Below are positions 1 to 10,929 of a DNA stretch of 64,000 nt, one piece after another. Each line of letters opens with the position of its first letter. The stretch's first letter is position 1. Below the pieces are notes generated by a model, which saw only the letters and a list, made by a program, of their open reading frames with translations, did no database searches and was not told the DNA's origin. The DNA lies in contig CP154955.1 of NCBI GenBank assembly GCA_039621445.1, forward strand, positions 39,502,426 to 39,566,425, written 5' to 3'. Made by a program: the position numbers and the translations under genes. This DNA is from Euglena gracilis. Taxonomy: Eukaryota > Euglenida > Euglenophyceae > Euglenales.

Positions 1-57
1 AGCGGCGGCGCGGTGGCTGGAACCAACTTTCGGGGAAGGGGCCGGAGGCGGCAGGGG
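1..57 (-). CDS. Copy A last exon, truncated by window edge
   Basis: [20 protein letters not shown], matching the last exon of copy B, which continues SF and a stop. The stop of copy A lies left of position 1. Confidence 0.65.
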
Positions 58-944
58 CATGCGATTGTGGTTTGAGATTCGGAGGTACGATGGGGATGGC
101 CTTTTCCGAGTCAGCGGCTTATCTGACGAACGAGAAAAAAAACTGCGGGGAGCACACCTCCATTCAGGAATTATTATTAGCGGGACCCTGACAACTCACT
201 GTGCTAACAAGTTTGCCGGGACCGGGACCGGTATGCCCTGGAGGTACGCCTGCAATTGCGATGAGGGCAGGCTGGCAACACTTACCCAGGGCCCTGGCAT
301 GGCCCCGGGTAAATAAGGGGAGGGTAGTACCACCGGCTCCAAAGCCCAATGTGGAATACACAAACCCCTGGGCGGCGTCGGCTTCGGAGGGATCGCTGCC
401 AGAGCCAGTTGTGGCTAAAACCGAAAGGAGTCTGAGACGAAACGAGTCTGAGAGAAAATTACAGTGAGAAAACACACACAATGAATGATGGACAGCTCTC
501 GGTGGTAAAGGAAAGAATCCTTTGGCTTAGTTGGAGGTTCCGGACACCCTTTGGCGTGGGCTGTCCCCACCGCGAGGTTCGGGTTGGCAAATCGGCCGGA
601 AGGGGGAAGCCCTGCTGGAACCCCGGCAGTATCCTGGGTGGCCAGCCACCCTTTCGAACCAAGACAACCACCGCAACACGCAACCACTGGGGCTGTTGCG
701 ACCGAAGGGGCACACGACAGCCACGCCCGCCCTGGCCGTGCTCGTGGCCGCTGTCGGAGCCGACGGACGAGGCGGCGGAGGAGCCCACGGAGGAGGCGGA
801 GGAGGCGGAGGGGGCCGCCGGGCTGTGGGGCGGGCGCCGCGGCTGTGCAGCGGTGGACGGCTTCGCCTTGCGGACCAGGCGCTCGTCCGCGGATTCCGCG
901 AACTTGACGTCCAGTGGGGGCCGGGCCGGCTGGGGCTGTGTGCC

Positions 945-977
<33 letters not shown>

Positions 978-2374
978 GTGTGTGTGTGCGTGCGTGTGTG
1001 TGTGTGTGTGTGTGCGTGTGTGTGTGTGCGTGTGTGTGTGTGCGCGCGCGCGCGTGTGTGTGCAAATGAGCACGTGCTCGTTTGTGTGTTCGCGCGCATG
1101 TGTGTGCAGGCGGCAATGAGTCGATGAGTTCTGTTTTGAGACGGTTGGGGGGGGGGGGGCTGTGCGTGTGGGTCATGTAGCACACAGCAGAGCAGCCTGA
1201 ACTGACCATAATTATGCCCTACACCCAACATGCAAAAAAAAAGAAAACTTGTGTCACATTGACTTCCGAAAAAAGGAATTGCTGGTACCCAGCGTCCAAC
1301 GATGTCTAAGGCTACAAATATTGAAATCCGACCTGGTTGTTTTTGTTGGACACGGGGAGGAAGTTAGTGGGGTGGATTTTGAGTTGGAAAAGCCCATTTT
1401 TGTGAATCAGAAAGAAAAACAGTTGAAGGAAAGTGGGTGCAATTTGCCACACTCAGCCGGCCGACCCTGGTCAGCATGCCGGTCTCCATGAGGCGGTAGT
1501 GCATCGCCTCCTTGGCGGCGCAGGCGGCGTGGAAGGTGGCGAAGTGGACGAGGGCGGCCCCCTTACTGGCGCCGGAGTAGCGGTGGCGGACCAGCTTCAG
1601 CCACTGGATGGGGCCGAATGCCCCGAAGAGCACCGCCACGTCCTGCTCGGCGTAGAACGTCGGCAGGTTGGCCACGTACAGCCTGGCCGCTGGCTTGGGG
1701 GGGGAGGTGCAATCGGGGGGGGGGTGCTGAGAAGAGCAGTTTGCTGCTGTATATTGCTTCTCTTGTCGGTGGTTCCTTTCATACCCAGGACGGTGTCCAA
1801 ACACTGTAAAGGGGGCAATACACGGAAAAGCTAAAAAAGCACAATATGGGGAAAATGGCAAACTGTACAAAATACAATGCGAAACTGGAAAGACCACTAC
1901 ATGAAATTGATCTAAAAACATGTAAGGTTGCACAAAAATGAACGAAATGGAACTGGCGAAAATGATACTTGAAAATGCGAAAAACACCAAAAAATTCGGA
2001 AGAAATTCAAAACTACAATGCATGAACAATATTATGACGCAAATGAGAATTAACAGAAAAGCTCCAAAATCCACAAAAACACAGGGACAGTATATTCCCC
2101 CTCGGAGTTACAGCAGAACCTTCACTTGTGATTCATGAAGATTGGTGGCTGCGAAAATGGATTCCCACCGCGCCAGGGTGAGGGACGGGGCGTTCTCAAT
2201 GCCCTTATCCTTGTTGCGCCTGGCGAGGGCAACACTGAGAACGCTGCCCTCAAGGGACTGACCATCAAAGAGGGCGATGGCCGCTGACCCCAGACGCTGG
2301 TTCCGACCAAAAGCGTGTTACGGGAAACCTGTGTAGGTGTGTGTGCATTGTGTGTGAAGGTGTGTGTGTGTGTT

Positions 2375-2436
<62 letters not shown>

Positions 2437-3164
2437 ATTTGTGTGCTGTGTATGCATGTGTGTGTTGTGCGTGTGCGTGGACGCGCTGATCTGAAGTGTA
2501 AAAAAATGCAACCATTTAATTTGTCGGATTCGAATCTGTCATGTGGTGGCGGGCCAAAAACTGCTGTAGGCTCAAAAGACAGAGTAGACAGCGCCTGCCC
2601 TGCGCCATGGAAGGGTCGACGTATTGCACAAACCCCACGGGTGGCCCCACGGGTGCCATCGACGTGTTGCAATCCCTAACCAGCAACAATATGGGTATGG
2701 TTCTGAAGAATGCCACGGGTAACCGGGTGGGGGTATTGCATACAAGCCTTTCCAGTGGAATACACCACAACGTGCCGGTGCAGCGCTTCACATGGCAGTG
2801 TTTACATACACAAATGGAACTTCCTCCGGCCAGTACCATTTTGAACACAGGCAGTAAGGGGGGCGCGAATGGCCCCCCTGGCCGCGAAGCCCTTGCGGCG
2901 GGGCACGATGCGGGCGCTGACCATGACGCCGGCTTGGGTGAAGGCGTCCCGGAACGTCCGCAGGGTGACGGTGGGGGGCAGGTTCGTGTGCATGCATTCC
3001 CTTAGCGACTTGGTGGGGGTGGGCAGCTTGAAAAATCCACCCACTCACTGTTCATTCTTTTATTCTTTTGAAGTCAGCTCCCCACCCAGCGTCAACAAAC
3101 TACAAATCTGGCCAAACCAGCCTCCAGCTGGGTCGGAATGAAAATTGCTGCACACACCCTGGCG

Positions 3165-3242
<78 letters not shown>

Positions 3243-3463
3243 ATGCGCGCGTGCACACCAGGGGTCCAACGGTCCCTACCCACCCAACCGATCTCAAAAA
3301 CTCACTTGCTTATCACCCTCATGGGCAGGGGGTCCTGCAACTTGAGTGAATGTATGTTTGTGATATACACGTTGCAGCACTCCGTAGTATTGAGGTCGAC
3401 GCCAGAGGCCATAGGGGCGACCATGGGGAACATGGTGTGCATCATTGCAGTGATTGGAAATGC
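1..3463 (-). CDS. RRM gene copy A: two-RRM RNA-binding protein, 3' end cut by window, RRM1 exon split by a transposon
   Basis: Spliced gene read right to left. Exons I can place: RRM1a 3306-3463 plus 2875-3000 (interrupted by an inserted element), RRM1b 2599-2657, RRM1c 2175-2283, RRM2 1466-1689, KFAE/Ser-rich 731-929, SDP exon about 367-395, last exon 1-57 running off the left edge. RRM1 shows RNP2 NVYITN and RNP1 GFVQYV. RRM2 shows RNP2 LYVANL and ends [12 protein letters not shown], a typical beta-4 end as in ELAV, CELF and RBMS proteins. Single-stranded RNA binding is inferred from the RRM fold; a specific role is not. Three sister copies in the window share exon order and most residues. 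The RRM2 to KFAE junction joins in frame as a GT-AG intron here. Copy A lacks the AG seen before RRM1b in copy B, so it may be decaying. Confidence 0.8.
367..395 (-). CDS. Copy A exon: [10 protein letters not shown] mini-exon
   Basis: [11 protein letters not shown] is identical in copy B, SDPSEVDSAQ in copy C and FDPCEGEA in copy D. One difference between A and B is synonymous in this frame (GCC/GCT), and another frame has a stop in copy D. The exact boundaries and phase are not solved. Confidence 0.5.
731..929 (-). CDS. Copy A exon: RRM2 last strand and acidic Ser/Ala-rich tail
   Basis: Begins [21 protein letters not shown], finishing RRM2, then a basic/proline linker and a Ser/Ala tail ([19 protein letters not shown]) ending GHEHGQ. 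Phase 0 at the acceptor matches phase 0 of the RRM2 donor. The donor side is CAGG|GC, as in all four copies. A (GT)n tract lies directly upstream in the intron. Confidence 0.78.
948..1063. repeat. (GT)n microsatellite in copy A intron
   Basis: GT dinucleotides interrupted by GC steps. A run of about 12 G follows near 1147. Both strands give His-Thr or Val-Cys repeats that are not genes. Confidence 0.95.
1466..1689 (-). CDS. Copy A exon: RRM2
   Basis: [17 protein letters not shown] through [16 protein letters not shown]2 is LYVANL and the RNP1 region is KGAALVHF. Thr for Pro in NLPTFY and Val for Ala in DVAVLF differ from the other copies. The acceptor is CCAG before CGGCCAGG. The donor AGG|GTCGGC is GT here, whereas copies B-D have GC at the same place. 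Confidence 0.8.
1700..2170. other. Copy A intron between RRM1c and RRM2
   Basis: AT-rich intronic sequence with no recognisable gene. The equivalent intron of copy B (about 22410-22860) resembles it in composition and in short shared stretches, as expected for duplicated introns. Confidence 0.5.
2175..2283 (-). CDS. Copy A exon: RRM1c (helix 2 to beta 4)
   Basis: Follows a GTCAG acceptor. The phase-1 G from RRM1b plus CG gives Ala, so the junction reads [17 protein letters not shown], a clean RRM helix 2. It continues [15 protein letters not shown], the last RRM strand. The exon then runs IENAPSLTL before similarity between copies fades. Confidence 0.8.
2330..2490. repeat. (GT)n microsatellite in the RRM1b/RRM1c intron of copy A
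   Basis: About 150 bp of GT with a few GC and TTGTG interruptions. Open frames across it are Val-Cys or His-Thr artefacts. Confidence 0.95.
2599..2657 (-). CDS. Copy A exon: RRM1b with RNP1
   Basis: Encodes [18 protein letters not shown], containing the RNP1 core GFVQYV and the start of helix 2. Identity between copies stops right after CAGG|GCAGG, which places a GC donor at 2598-2597. No AG is present at the acceptor position that copy B has (CACAG), so the upstream boundary is uncertain in this copy. Confidence 0.7.
2875..3000 (-). CDS. Copy A exon: rest of RRM1a
   Basis: Reads [17 protein letters not shown], then helix 1, beta 2 (VSARIV) and RRKGFAARG, close to copies B and C. The Met for Val change (GVMVSAR) is conservative. 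The 3' boundary is not certain; similarity between copies ends near AARG. Confidence 0.75.
2991..3356 (-). mobile_element. 366-bp inverted-repeat element inside the RRM1 exon of copy A (introner candidate)
   Basis: Copies B and C read straight through this point. Here 366 bp are inserted between RNP2 and helix 1 of RRM1. The ends are imperfect inverted repeats (CATGCATTCCCTTAG and CATACATTCACTCAAG). They are flanked by TTCGTGTG and TTTGTGAT, each two changes from the uninterrupted TTCGTGAC of copy B, which suggests a worn 8-bp target duplication. On the gene strand the element carries GTGAGT at 3305-3300 and CGCTAAG ending at 3001. Using that pair removes 305 bp and keeps the RRM reading frame open. 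A (GT)n tract fills its middle. Confidence 0.65.
3306..3463 (-). CDS. Copy A exon: N-terminal leader and RRM1 RNP2
   Basis: A good acceptor (pyrimidine tract then TTTTCTCTGCAG) lies immediately upstream, so transcription starts further right. The exon contains two adjacent Met codons (MMHTMFPMV), a possible translation start also seen in copy B, and reads into CCNVYITN, the RNP2 strand of RRM1. After that the reading continues into transposon sequence and meets a stop unless a donor at 3305 (GTGAGT) is used. Confidence 0.7.
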
Positions 3464-3479
3464 CTGCAGAGAAAAGAGG

Positions 3480-4250
3480 GCCAGTGGGGAATCAGCTTGG
3501 AGATGCTGCAGGTGAGTGACGGTACTGGCAGGCAGCGCTGCTGGAAAGCGCGAAAAGAAGAAGGAAAGAAGGCCAGCAAAAGGCCCCAAGATGGGCTGAG
3601 GATCCCCGGACCCACACCCCAAGGAGGAGCAGAGGTCACAAAACGAAATGCCTGTGAAATGCTGGCATGCCATACCTGCGACAAAGCGTCGCTGTGCCAA
3701 AGTCGTGCGGTGCCTGTGCACCCGGACCCCCGTGGTCGATGTGTGCTGCCAAGGTCCCATGCCAGAGCAGGACTCTGGCCTTATTTTTTGTTTTGCAAAT
3801 TTGATTCCTCTGACTGACTGGTTTTTTTGCCGACCCCCAAGGGGGGGGGTCGGCATAATCAGCTGAAAGTGGCACCTGGCGCCGAAAGAGCTGTTGTTTT
3901 ATTGATTTTTCTGGCCAACATTCATCGATTTGATGCCTTTTTTGGCCGAGTGGCCAGAACGCAGAGGGTTTCTTGGGCGAAACCCTGACAAGGTCTCGGG
4001 TATCACAATTTTCTGTGTGCTCTCGGCCCTTAGGTCCTGTGGGGTAGGACACTGTCACTCTCTCAGGAGGGCAATTCAGGCAACTCAAACACCAGGCGTC
4101 AAATATGTAAGATTGTTTTTTCTGATGATGAGATTGGTTTGTGTCAGTAGGTTTCCTCTCGGACCACCTGGAAAGGCACCTGGACAAGGATGAATAAAAC
4201 TGGGGCAGACAAGCATTTGAATCAGAGTCAATGCACAGCGCCGACTAAGC
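3480..4250. other. No gene recognised
   Basis: Mixed sequence upstream of the RRM1a exon of copy A. I see no domain, no shared exon block and no clear inverted-repeat element. It probably contains intron. Confidence 0.4.
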
Positions 4251-4319
4251 AGTTTTTTTTTAGTTGCTACCCCCCTCCATCCACCTTGAATGCACGCTTT
4301 TGCCACTGAAGTTGGCCTT

Positions 4320-4930
4320 TGGCTTTAAATTGCGATCTGGCCTCCCATTTTTAAGGGTTTTAGCCCATTTTGTGCATGTTCTGTGGAACCTGCAAACCTG
4401 GCCCCCAAGGTGGGCCGCCAAGCCTTACCTTGATCGTGGCCAGGGACAAGGGTCCTGGGTTATAATTTTGGCCATTACATTAAAAACTCCGACGTCCAAT
4501 GCCAAAATCCAGGGCGGTCTCGCTTGACTTTTTCTCAATAAACCAAGCACCCCAATTGAGCTTTGTGAGTGGGTGGTGAGTTGTGTTCCAACCTGGTTTG
4601 TCGCGTTTTTGCAAAATGGGGTCTGGGAAGGGGATGGGCCACACTCGGCACTGAGTCATGGCGACCAGAGGCTACAATGAGATAACACACAGCAGGTGAG
4701 TAAAAGTGGGAAGGAACACCGGGAACACATGAGAGTGGCTTGGGGCATGGGCCACCACCAATAGACCCAAGTCCAAAAATTCCCATTTTAGGACAGAGGC
4801 ATTAGGCAAGGCCATTTTAGGTATAGGTGGGGTTCGGTAAAAAAAAAATGTTAACCGATGGTGGTGGTTTCAGTAATAAGAAACATCAAAAAGCATGCAA
4901 AATTGAACACTGGATCAATCAAACTGATAA
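4320..4930 (+). repeat. Direct duplication, left member
   Basis: 4320-4520 is almost identical to 5069-5264 (starting GGCTTTAAATTGCGATCTGG). Similarity continues with indels through CAGTAATAAGAAA near 4870. It has no convincing coding content; the same peptide in both copies reflects recent duplication. Confidence 0.9.
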
Positions 4931-5068
4931 GCGTGGGATGCAAAGCTGAGAGCAATCCTCTTGTCAAGAATTATGCTGGTTGATCACGTTGCTATGCTTT
5001 GGAATCCGGTTTTACGAATGAATGGATAACCATCATTGAGATTTTCCCACATTGCTTCTATCTTTTTG

Positions 5069-5770
5069 GCTTTAAATTGCGATCTGGCCTCCCATTTTTA
5101 AGGGTTTTAGCCCATTTTGTGCATGTTCTGTGGAACCTGCAAACCTGGCCCCCAAGGTGGGCCGCCAAGCCTTACCTTGATCGTGGCCAGGGACAAGGGT
5201 CCTGGGTTATAATTTTGGCCATTACATTAAAAACTCCGACGTCCAATGCCAAAATCCAGGGCGGTTTGGACGCATTCTCGCTTGAATTTTTTCTCAATAA
5301 AAGCACTCAAATTGGCCCCATTTTTGAGCTTTTGTGTTTTGTGAGTTGTGAGTTTCCAAGGCGCCAACCTGCAGGTTTGTCGACCAAAATTTTCTGGGGA
5401 AAGGAAATGGGCTCTAGCAAGGCACTGAGTTCAGCTCTCCGGGTCCGCTGGAGGCTACGAATGAGAACGCCACAGCAGGCTTAAAGGGGATTGTGAAGGG
5501 GCACATAGCACATGAGAGTGGCTTGGGGCGTGGGCCACCACCAAGCACCTATAGTCAACCCCAAAAATTTCCCCATTTTAGGCCATTTTAGGCCATTTTA
5601 GGCCATTTTAGCCCATTTTAAGGTATAGGTGGGGTTCTGAAATCATAATTTTGCGTCATTTTCGTCCCGAAAACTGTATCATGACGTGTGCAAACCTTCT
5701 CTTATTCAGTAATAAGAAATGTACATCAAAAAGCATGCAAAATTATGAACACTGGACCAATCAAAAACCA
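5069..5770 (+). repeat. Direct duplication, right member
   Basis: Second member of the pair, about 750 bp downstream. It carries a better-preserved CATTTTAGGC element (5542-5637) at the position where the left member has a degenerate one (4752-4834). Confidence 0.9.
5542..5637 (+). mobile_element. Mini-element: CACCTATA ends around a CATTTTAGGC minisatellite
   Basis: AAGCACCTATAG at the left and TATAGGTGGGG at the right form short inverted ends around four tandem CATTTTAGGC units. Related copies lie at 4752-4834, 7182-7256 (opposite orientation) and 54181-54256 (CATTTTCGGC units). Confidence 0.6.
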
Positions 5771-5789
5771 TGAGAAGATGGCAGAGATC

Positions 5790-6240
5790 AAAGGGCAAAG
5801 CTGAGAGCAATTCCTCTTCTCTGTGTTAAAAGAGAGAATCTCATCCATAATTCATTTGATCATTTGGTGCGATTATTTGCGGTTTTGGAAAATACCGAAA
5901 TTGTGCTGGTTCGTGTTTTGAAGGAATCCCCGGTACCTAATGAATGAGCATACACATCTTTCAATTGAGATTTTCCCAACGTCTTTCATCTTTTTTTCTC
6001 TGTCCTTTTCCCCATGCTTCCAAATTTGCACTGTTTCAGTATTTGTGAAACAGACATTGTCACAACAAAAAAAAAGATGGGAGTTAGAAAAAATACAGCT
6101 GTCCAAACCTTCAAGTTCAGCCACCAAAAGATGGTTGGGGACCGTGGATTTGGGGACTGATTATCAGTTGGGATAAAAAAAACCACTGTTCGCCGTCCAC
6201 ATTAACAACAGACACTGAAAATCATTTCAATTTTTTTTCA
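5790..6240. other. No gene recognised
   Basis: AT-rich intronic or intergenic sequence. No conserved block shared with the other intervals was seen. Confidence 0.4.
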
Positions 6241-6308
6241 CTAGGGACCCTCAATTCTGATTTGTGATTATTCGTGCTTATTTGTGATTATTTGTGATCA
6301 TTCGTGCT

Positions 6309-6507
6309 AAACCCCCACCAATAGAAGCACGAGTGCGCTTATAGCAGACCGCTGCCTCTGGCGGCAGGGGGTGCGCTTCAATTTGGACACTACCCGCGCG
6401 ATTTTTGTTGATTTCCTTTAGAAATCCCATCAAAATGGGGGGGGGTGCGATTTTATTTGCACCCTGCGCTTGTGGCCGCCCCGTGCTTCTATTGGGGGGG
6501 GGGGTTA
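6309..6507 (+). mobile_element. MITE, AATAGAAGCAC family, copy 1
   Basis: Inverted ends AATAGAAGCAC and GTGCTTCTATT, extended outward by a C run on the left and a G run on the right (TAACCCCC type). The interior matches the copy at 33149-33328, including GATTTTTGTTGATTTCC. It has no coding content. Confidence 0.8.
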
Positions 6508-6946
6508 CTCAAAAAAATCGCGCGTTTTTATTATTATAAACCTGCCCAGAAAACCAATACACACTCCTCATCTGACTTGTGTACCACCTCCAACGGCAAA
6601 AATATCAAAAACGAAGCTCCATCTGGATTGGACAAGATGAATGCATGCAGCAAAGCTGCAGACAAAAAGTGATGCCAATGAAACTTCCACACACTTCGGC
6701 TTGAAAGCTTGGAACATTGCCCAACCCATTAACAGAAAAGTCAAAAATGAAACAAAAAGCCGAAATGTGGCCTCTCGACGACAGCTGATGTGACGAAACC
6801 ATGCCAATGCTTTGAATCGATGTGATATTTTTGATGGCTGTGAACCTTTTTTTTGAGGAAGATTGTTCCTTGATTGAGGCATCATTTTCCGAAAAAAGAC
6901 ATTCTGCAGTGAGAACAAAAACTGCTCCAGCTTGTTTGTGGAAATT

Positions 6947-7078
6947 TGTGATTATTGTGATTATTCGTGATTAATTATGATTATTCATAATTATTTGTGA
7001 TTCTGGAAATTCCCCAAACTGGTGCTGGTTCGTAATTATTCGTGATTATTTGTGGCACGAATTTGTGGGAAACCCTGC
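6947..7078. repeat. Degenerate TCGTGATTAT repeats ending in a hAT-like terminus
   Basis: Irregular repeats of GTGATTATTCGTG ending AATTTGTGGGAAACCCTG, the same terminus type as at 53433. Similar patches lie at 6257-6308 and 9012-9092. The left end of this element was not found. Confidence 0.55.
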
Positions 7079-7181
7079 AAAAATTACCTGAACGACTTCA
7101 GTTGCTCAACAAAATAAATTGTTGAGCAACAGAATTATCTCATTTTAGGCCATTTTAGGCCACTTTAGGCCATTTTAGGGA

Positions 7182-7256
7182 CCCCACCTATACGGGGTCA
7201 AAAAGTCATTTTAGGCCATTTTAGGCCATTTTAGGCCATTTTAGCTATAGGTGCTT
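7182..7256 (-). mobile_element. CACCTATA / CATTTTAGGC mini-element, reverse orientation
   Basis: CCCCACCTATAC on the left and CTATAGGTGCTTGG on the right, with CATTTTAGGC units between and also outside on the left. It is the mirror image of the copy at 5542. Confidence 0.6.
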
Positions 7257-7279
7257 GGCCACCACCACACAATGGGCTA

Positions 7280-7400
7280 CGACAGGACCGGCTGCCGAGC
7301 GGAATTTTGGGGAGTGACAGGAGGCTGTGGGGGGGGCTCCAGTGGCTTCGCGGATGGGGTGGAGGAGGTGGAAGTGGGGATGGTGGGCTCTGGCCGCCGC
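7280..7400 (-). other. Shared block 'HPIREA', possible exon (interval A)
   Basis: The minus strand gives LLHPIREATGAPPTAS, matching LHHPIREASRTAIPTAS at 26755-26860. Each block lies a few kb upstream of its RRM1a exon. It could be a 5' exon of the RRM gene or of a separate gene; no known domain is recognised. Confidence 0.4.
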
Positions 7401-7599
7401 TTCAGTGTGGTACCCCATGCCTCCACCCATCCAAACGACGTCATCAAGTGCCACTGGATGGAATGGGTTGCACCCCGGCCCATCCAGCACCAACAGTGCA
7501 CCAACCGTGCTGAAACTCAGAGACAAAAGATCCAAAGAGCCAAACAGCTGACCCCTGAATAGAAGGATATTTTTGGACACCGAATAGCGACCACCGCAC

Positions 7600-8140
7600 G
7601 TGCATCTGCACTCAGGTCACAGAAGCCAGAAAAACTTCACAAACTGCCCCCGTTTTCCATAACGACGTGGAATTGATATCCCAATCATGCCAATGCCTAC
7701 TGAACCCAGGAGGGGGGGGTTCAATTTGTTAAAAAAAAACAGTTAGTCCCTTTCCAAAATCAATCACCCACTTCAGAATCCCCCCGCATAAGCTGAAGTG
7801 GTTCAAATAGATTTTGGCCGAAAATCCAAAAGTTTCCGGCGCCTTTGGCAGTGGGTGAGTCCAACAACCAGTCAATCACCGGGGGGGGGGGGGGGGGTGT
7901 GCGGGGCCGGAAACACCTCAAATGATCCCATCAAATCAGACTGAAAGGCTGGCAAATGGAAAGGGGGGTTTCATTAGATCAACCATTGGCCAATCAGACG
8001 AAAATTCACACGGAAATTGCATTGTTAACGATGCACCGGCGGTCCAGACCTCAAAAAAAAATGCCGTGGGTGAGTTTATTGAGACAGCCAAAGAACCCTG
8101 GACTGCGAGCAACCAGCTTTGGAAGGTCATCCACCCACCC
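7600..8140. other. No gene recognised
   Basis: Contains a G run of about 16 at 7880 and otherwise unremarkable sequence. No shared block was seen. Confidence 0.4.
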
Positions 8141-8149
8141 AAAGGGGAA

Positions 8150-8275
8150 GATGGAGGGGCGGCCAGGCTTGTACTTATCTGCCAGAGGCGGCGCGTCCGA
8201 CACACAGGGAGGCAGCTCGGATGCCGGATGAGACCGACTCGGGGCAGAACCAGGCATCGAGGGAAGAGGAAGCAG
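8150..8275 (-). other. Shared block 'PPCVS', possible exon (interval A)
   Basis: Clearly homologous at DNA level to 28435-28555 (shared GGCGGCCAGGCTTG and CGACACACAGGGAGG). The minus frame gives ASELPPCVSDAPP against ASEPPPCVSGVP. Indels shift frame elsewhere, so coding status is uncertain. Confidence 0.4.
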
Positions 8276-8383
8276 GGGAATGCTAGCACGGGGACACCTC
8301 TGTGGAATCTTGCATGGTTCCCCTTATGCCTCGTGCATTCCTTCTTCCAGAATAGAAAAATTGACTTTTTTGAAAAGTAAACC

Positions 8384-8470
8384 AAACACACACACATACA
8401 CACACACACACATATATATATGTATGTACATACATACATGACACACATACACACATCATATATGAAAACA
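8384..8470. repeat. (CA)n/(TACA)n microsatellite
   Basis: CA, TA and TACA units. The homologous block at 28.5 kb is also followed by a CATA tract. Confidence 0.9.
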
Positions 8471-8479
8471 CAAACACAC

Positions 8480-9175
8480 ACAATAATCAGAAAAGCGCAA
8501 GACTGTAAGTGTTGAGAGGCCAACAAGGAGACCCATCGATGCTGGCAGTGGGGGAGAGGAGAAGATAAAAAAGCACGGGCACTGCGGCGAGGGCGGGGAA
8601 AGGCAGGGCGTTTTGGTCCAGCCCTGGTCTCTTCCTGAAAAACTTCTGAAAAGGGGGACACAGGGATTCTGTGTGTTGCTGTCCTTTCTCATTCGTGATT
8701 CGTTTTTTGGCTACGAAAAAAAATCCCCCCCCCCCCTTTTTTTTTTTTTTACATCATGTTGGTTTCTGGCACATGAGATCCGATTTTTCAAGCTACCAAG
8801 GCCAAAAAAAAAAAAAAGCAAACTCATAACATAGCATGAAAGAAAAAAACATGGTAAACATGGTTAAAACTGTACAAAACCAGATGCCTGGGCATAGAGG
8901 ACATCTCCCAAAATACGCCGACTGTAACAACACACATCGGGGAAACTGCTTTGCATTCTGGGAGGAAAGACTTTGAAGAAAAAAGATTTGCACAATTTCT
9001 GTTTCGTCTCAAAAATTCTCATTCGTGATTTTTCGTGATTTTCGTGCTGATCGTTTTCGTGATTTTCGTGATTTTTCGTGATTTTCGTGGATGAATCCGA
9101 TGACTTCATGCTGCTCCGAGGTGCCAACAAAAAACGCCCTGCTGCTCGTCTGTCTCTACTGACTACTCCAGCTCC
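8480..9175. other. No gene recognised
   Basis: Includes C11-T12 and A13 runs near 8730-8815 and TTTTCGTGAT repeats at 9012-9092. Nothing gene-like beyond shadows of repeats. Confidence 0.4.
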
Positions 9176-9185
9176 GTTGCTGGCT

Positions 9186-9908
<723 letters not shown>

Positions 9909-10224
9909 TGTTTCTACTTGTGCGGGCACTACTACTACCTACTATACTACGAAAGACGTGGGTGCCACACCGACTTGCCCATTCAAAGGGGGGCAAAAGC
10001 TGGGTGATTGGAGCGAAGGTCGGCGGTGGGGGGCCCCTGCCCACTTCAGGCATCAAGGTTTCTGCAGCCCTGCCAAAGCGCGGTAGAGCTAGGTGGGGTG
10101 GCAGCGCAGGGGGGGGGGTGACGACAGGGAGGACACCCTCCAGAAGGGGTGGGGGGAGGGGTGGAGGAGGCCTACTACTACCTACTACTACTACCTCCAG
10201 AAGGGGGGGGGGAGGGGTGGAGGA

Positions 10225-10290
10225 GGCCCTCAACGAGGAACCGTGCCTGACACTGGTGGGGTCGACCGCGGCGGCCATTCCGGTCCAATC
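10225..10290 (-). other. Shared block 'FLVEGLL', possible exon (interval A)
   Basis: The minus strand gives QARFLVEGLLHP, matching ETWFLVEGLLQPWR (30.1 kb) and EARFLVEGLLQPWR (36.8 kb). No domain is recognised. Confidence 0.4.
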
Positions 10291-10399
10291 CTGCCTGCCC
10301 ACGTTGGAAGCCACCCCCCCCAATACGTGTCCTCTGCCGGCCCCCGCAATACCACCACCCTCGGGCCATGGTTTGTGTACCCCTGTGTCCAGCACGCCA

Positions 10400-10822
10400 C
10401 TAAGGGGGCAGACGGGTCCGTTCGATACGGGCAGTGCCACTTGGCACCCGCGCTGCAGTGGGGACACTTCTACAGGACAGCAAAGCTTGGTTCTTTTCAT
10501 CCCACATGGACGCCAAGTTCAAAGCACAAACCATCAGCGACCTGGTAAGACAGTGATCCGCACAGGCCCTTCTTCGTTCCTGATGCCACCAGAAGAGCGG
10601 AGACGAGGCACAGCTGGGACCCAGCACGAGCAGCGGCGTGTCCCGGCCCACCCAGTGCCGCACCGCTGCGACGAGTGCCGGGCGATTTTGTTTGACCCAC
10701 GGAGCTCGTCTGATGACCTCGTCCAACGGAAATGCAGTGCCATTGCAGTTCACTTCCGCTGCCCCCATAAACACCCGACGTGGCACACATGTGCACACCA
10801 TACCCCCCAAGGCCTTTGGCAT
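10400..10822 (-). CDS. Open frame of unknown function, single copy
   Basis: 140 codons with mixed, protein-like composition (for example PLDEVIRRAPWVKQNR) rather than repeats. No family was recognised and no second copy was found in the window. The plus strand is open too, which weakens the case. Confidence 0.2.
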   Translation of the reverse strand: MPKALGGMVCTCVPRRVFMGAAEVNCNGTAFPLDEVIRRAPWVKQNRPALVAAVRHWVGRDTPLLVLGPSCASSPLFWWHQERRRACADHCLTRSLMVCALNLASMWDEKNQALLSCRSVPTAARVPSGTARIERTRLPP

Positions 10823-10929
10823 TCATATGCGACCTTTTTAAACCCCCCAATCCCAAAAATTATATTTTGCTTTTATTTTGGGGCGGGGCAAGGGTTGGCC
10901 CATACTTGTAGTTAGTGCGCCGCGACGCT

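Noticed and set aside
415-1231. Long His-Thr or Val-Cys open frames
   Set aside because: Translations of (GT)n. Only the KFAE/Ser-rich part overlapping them is real.
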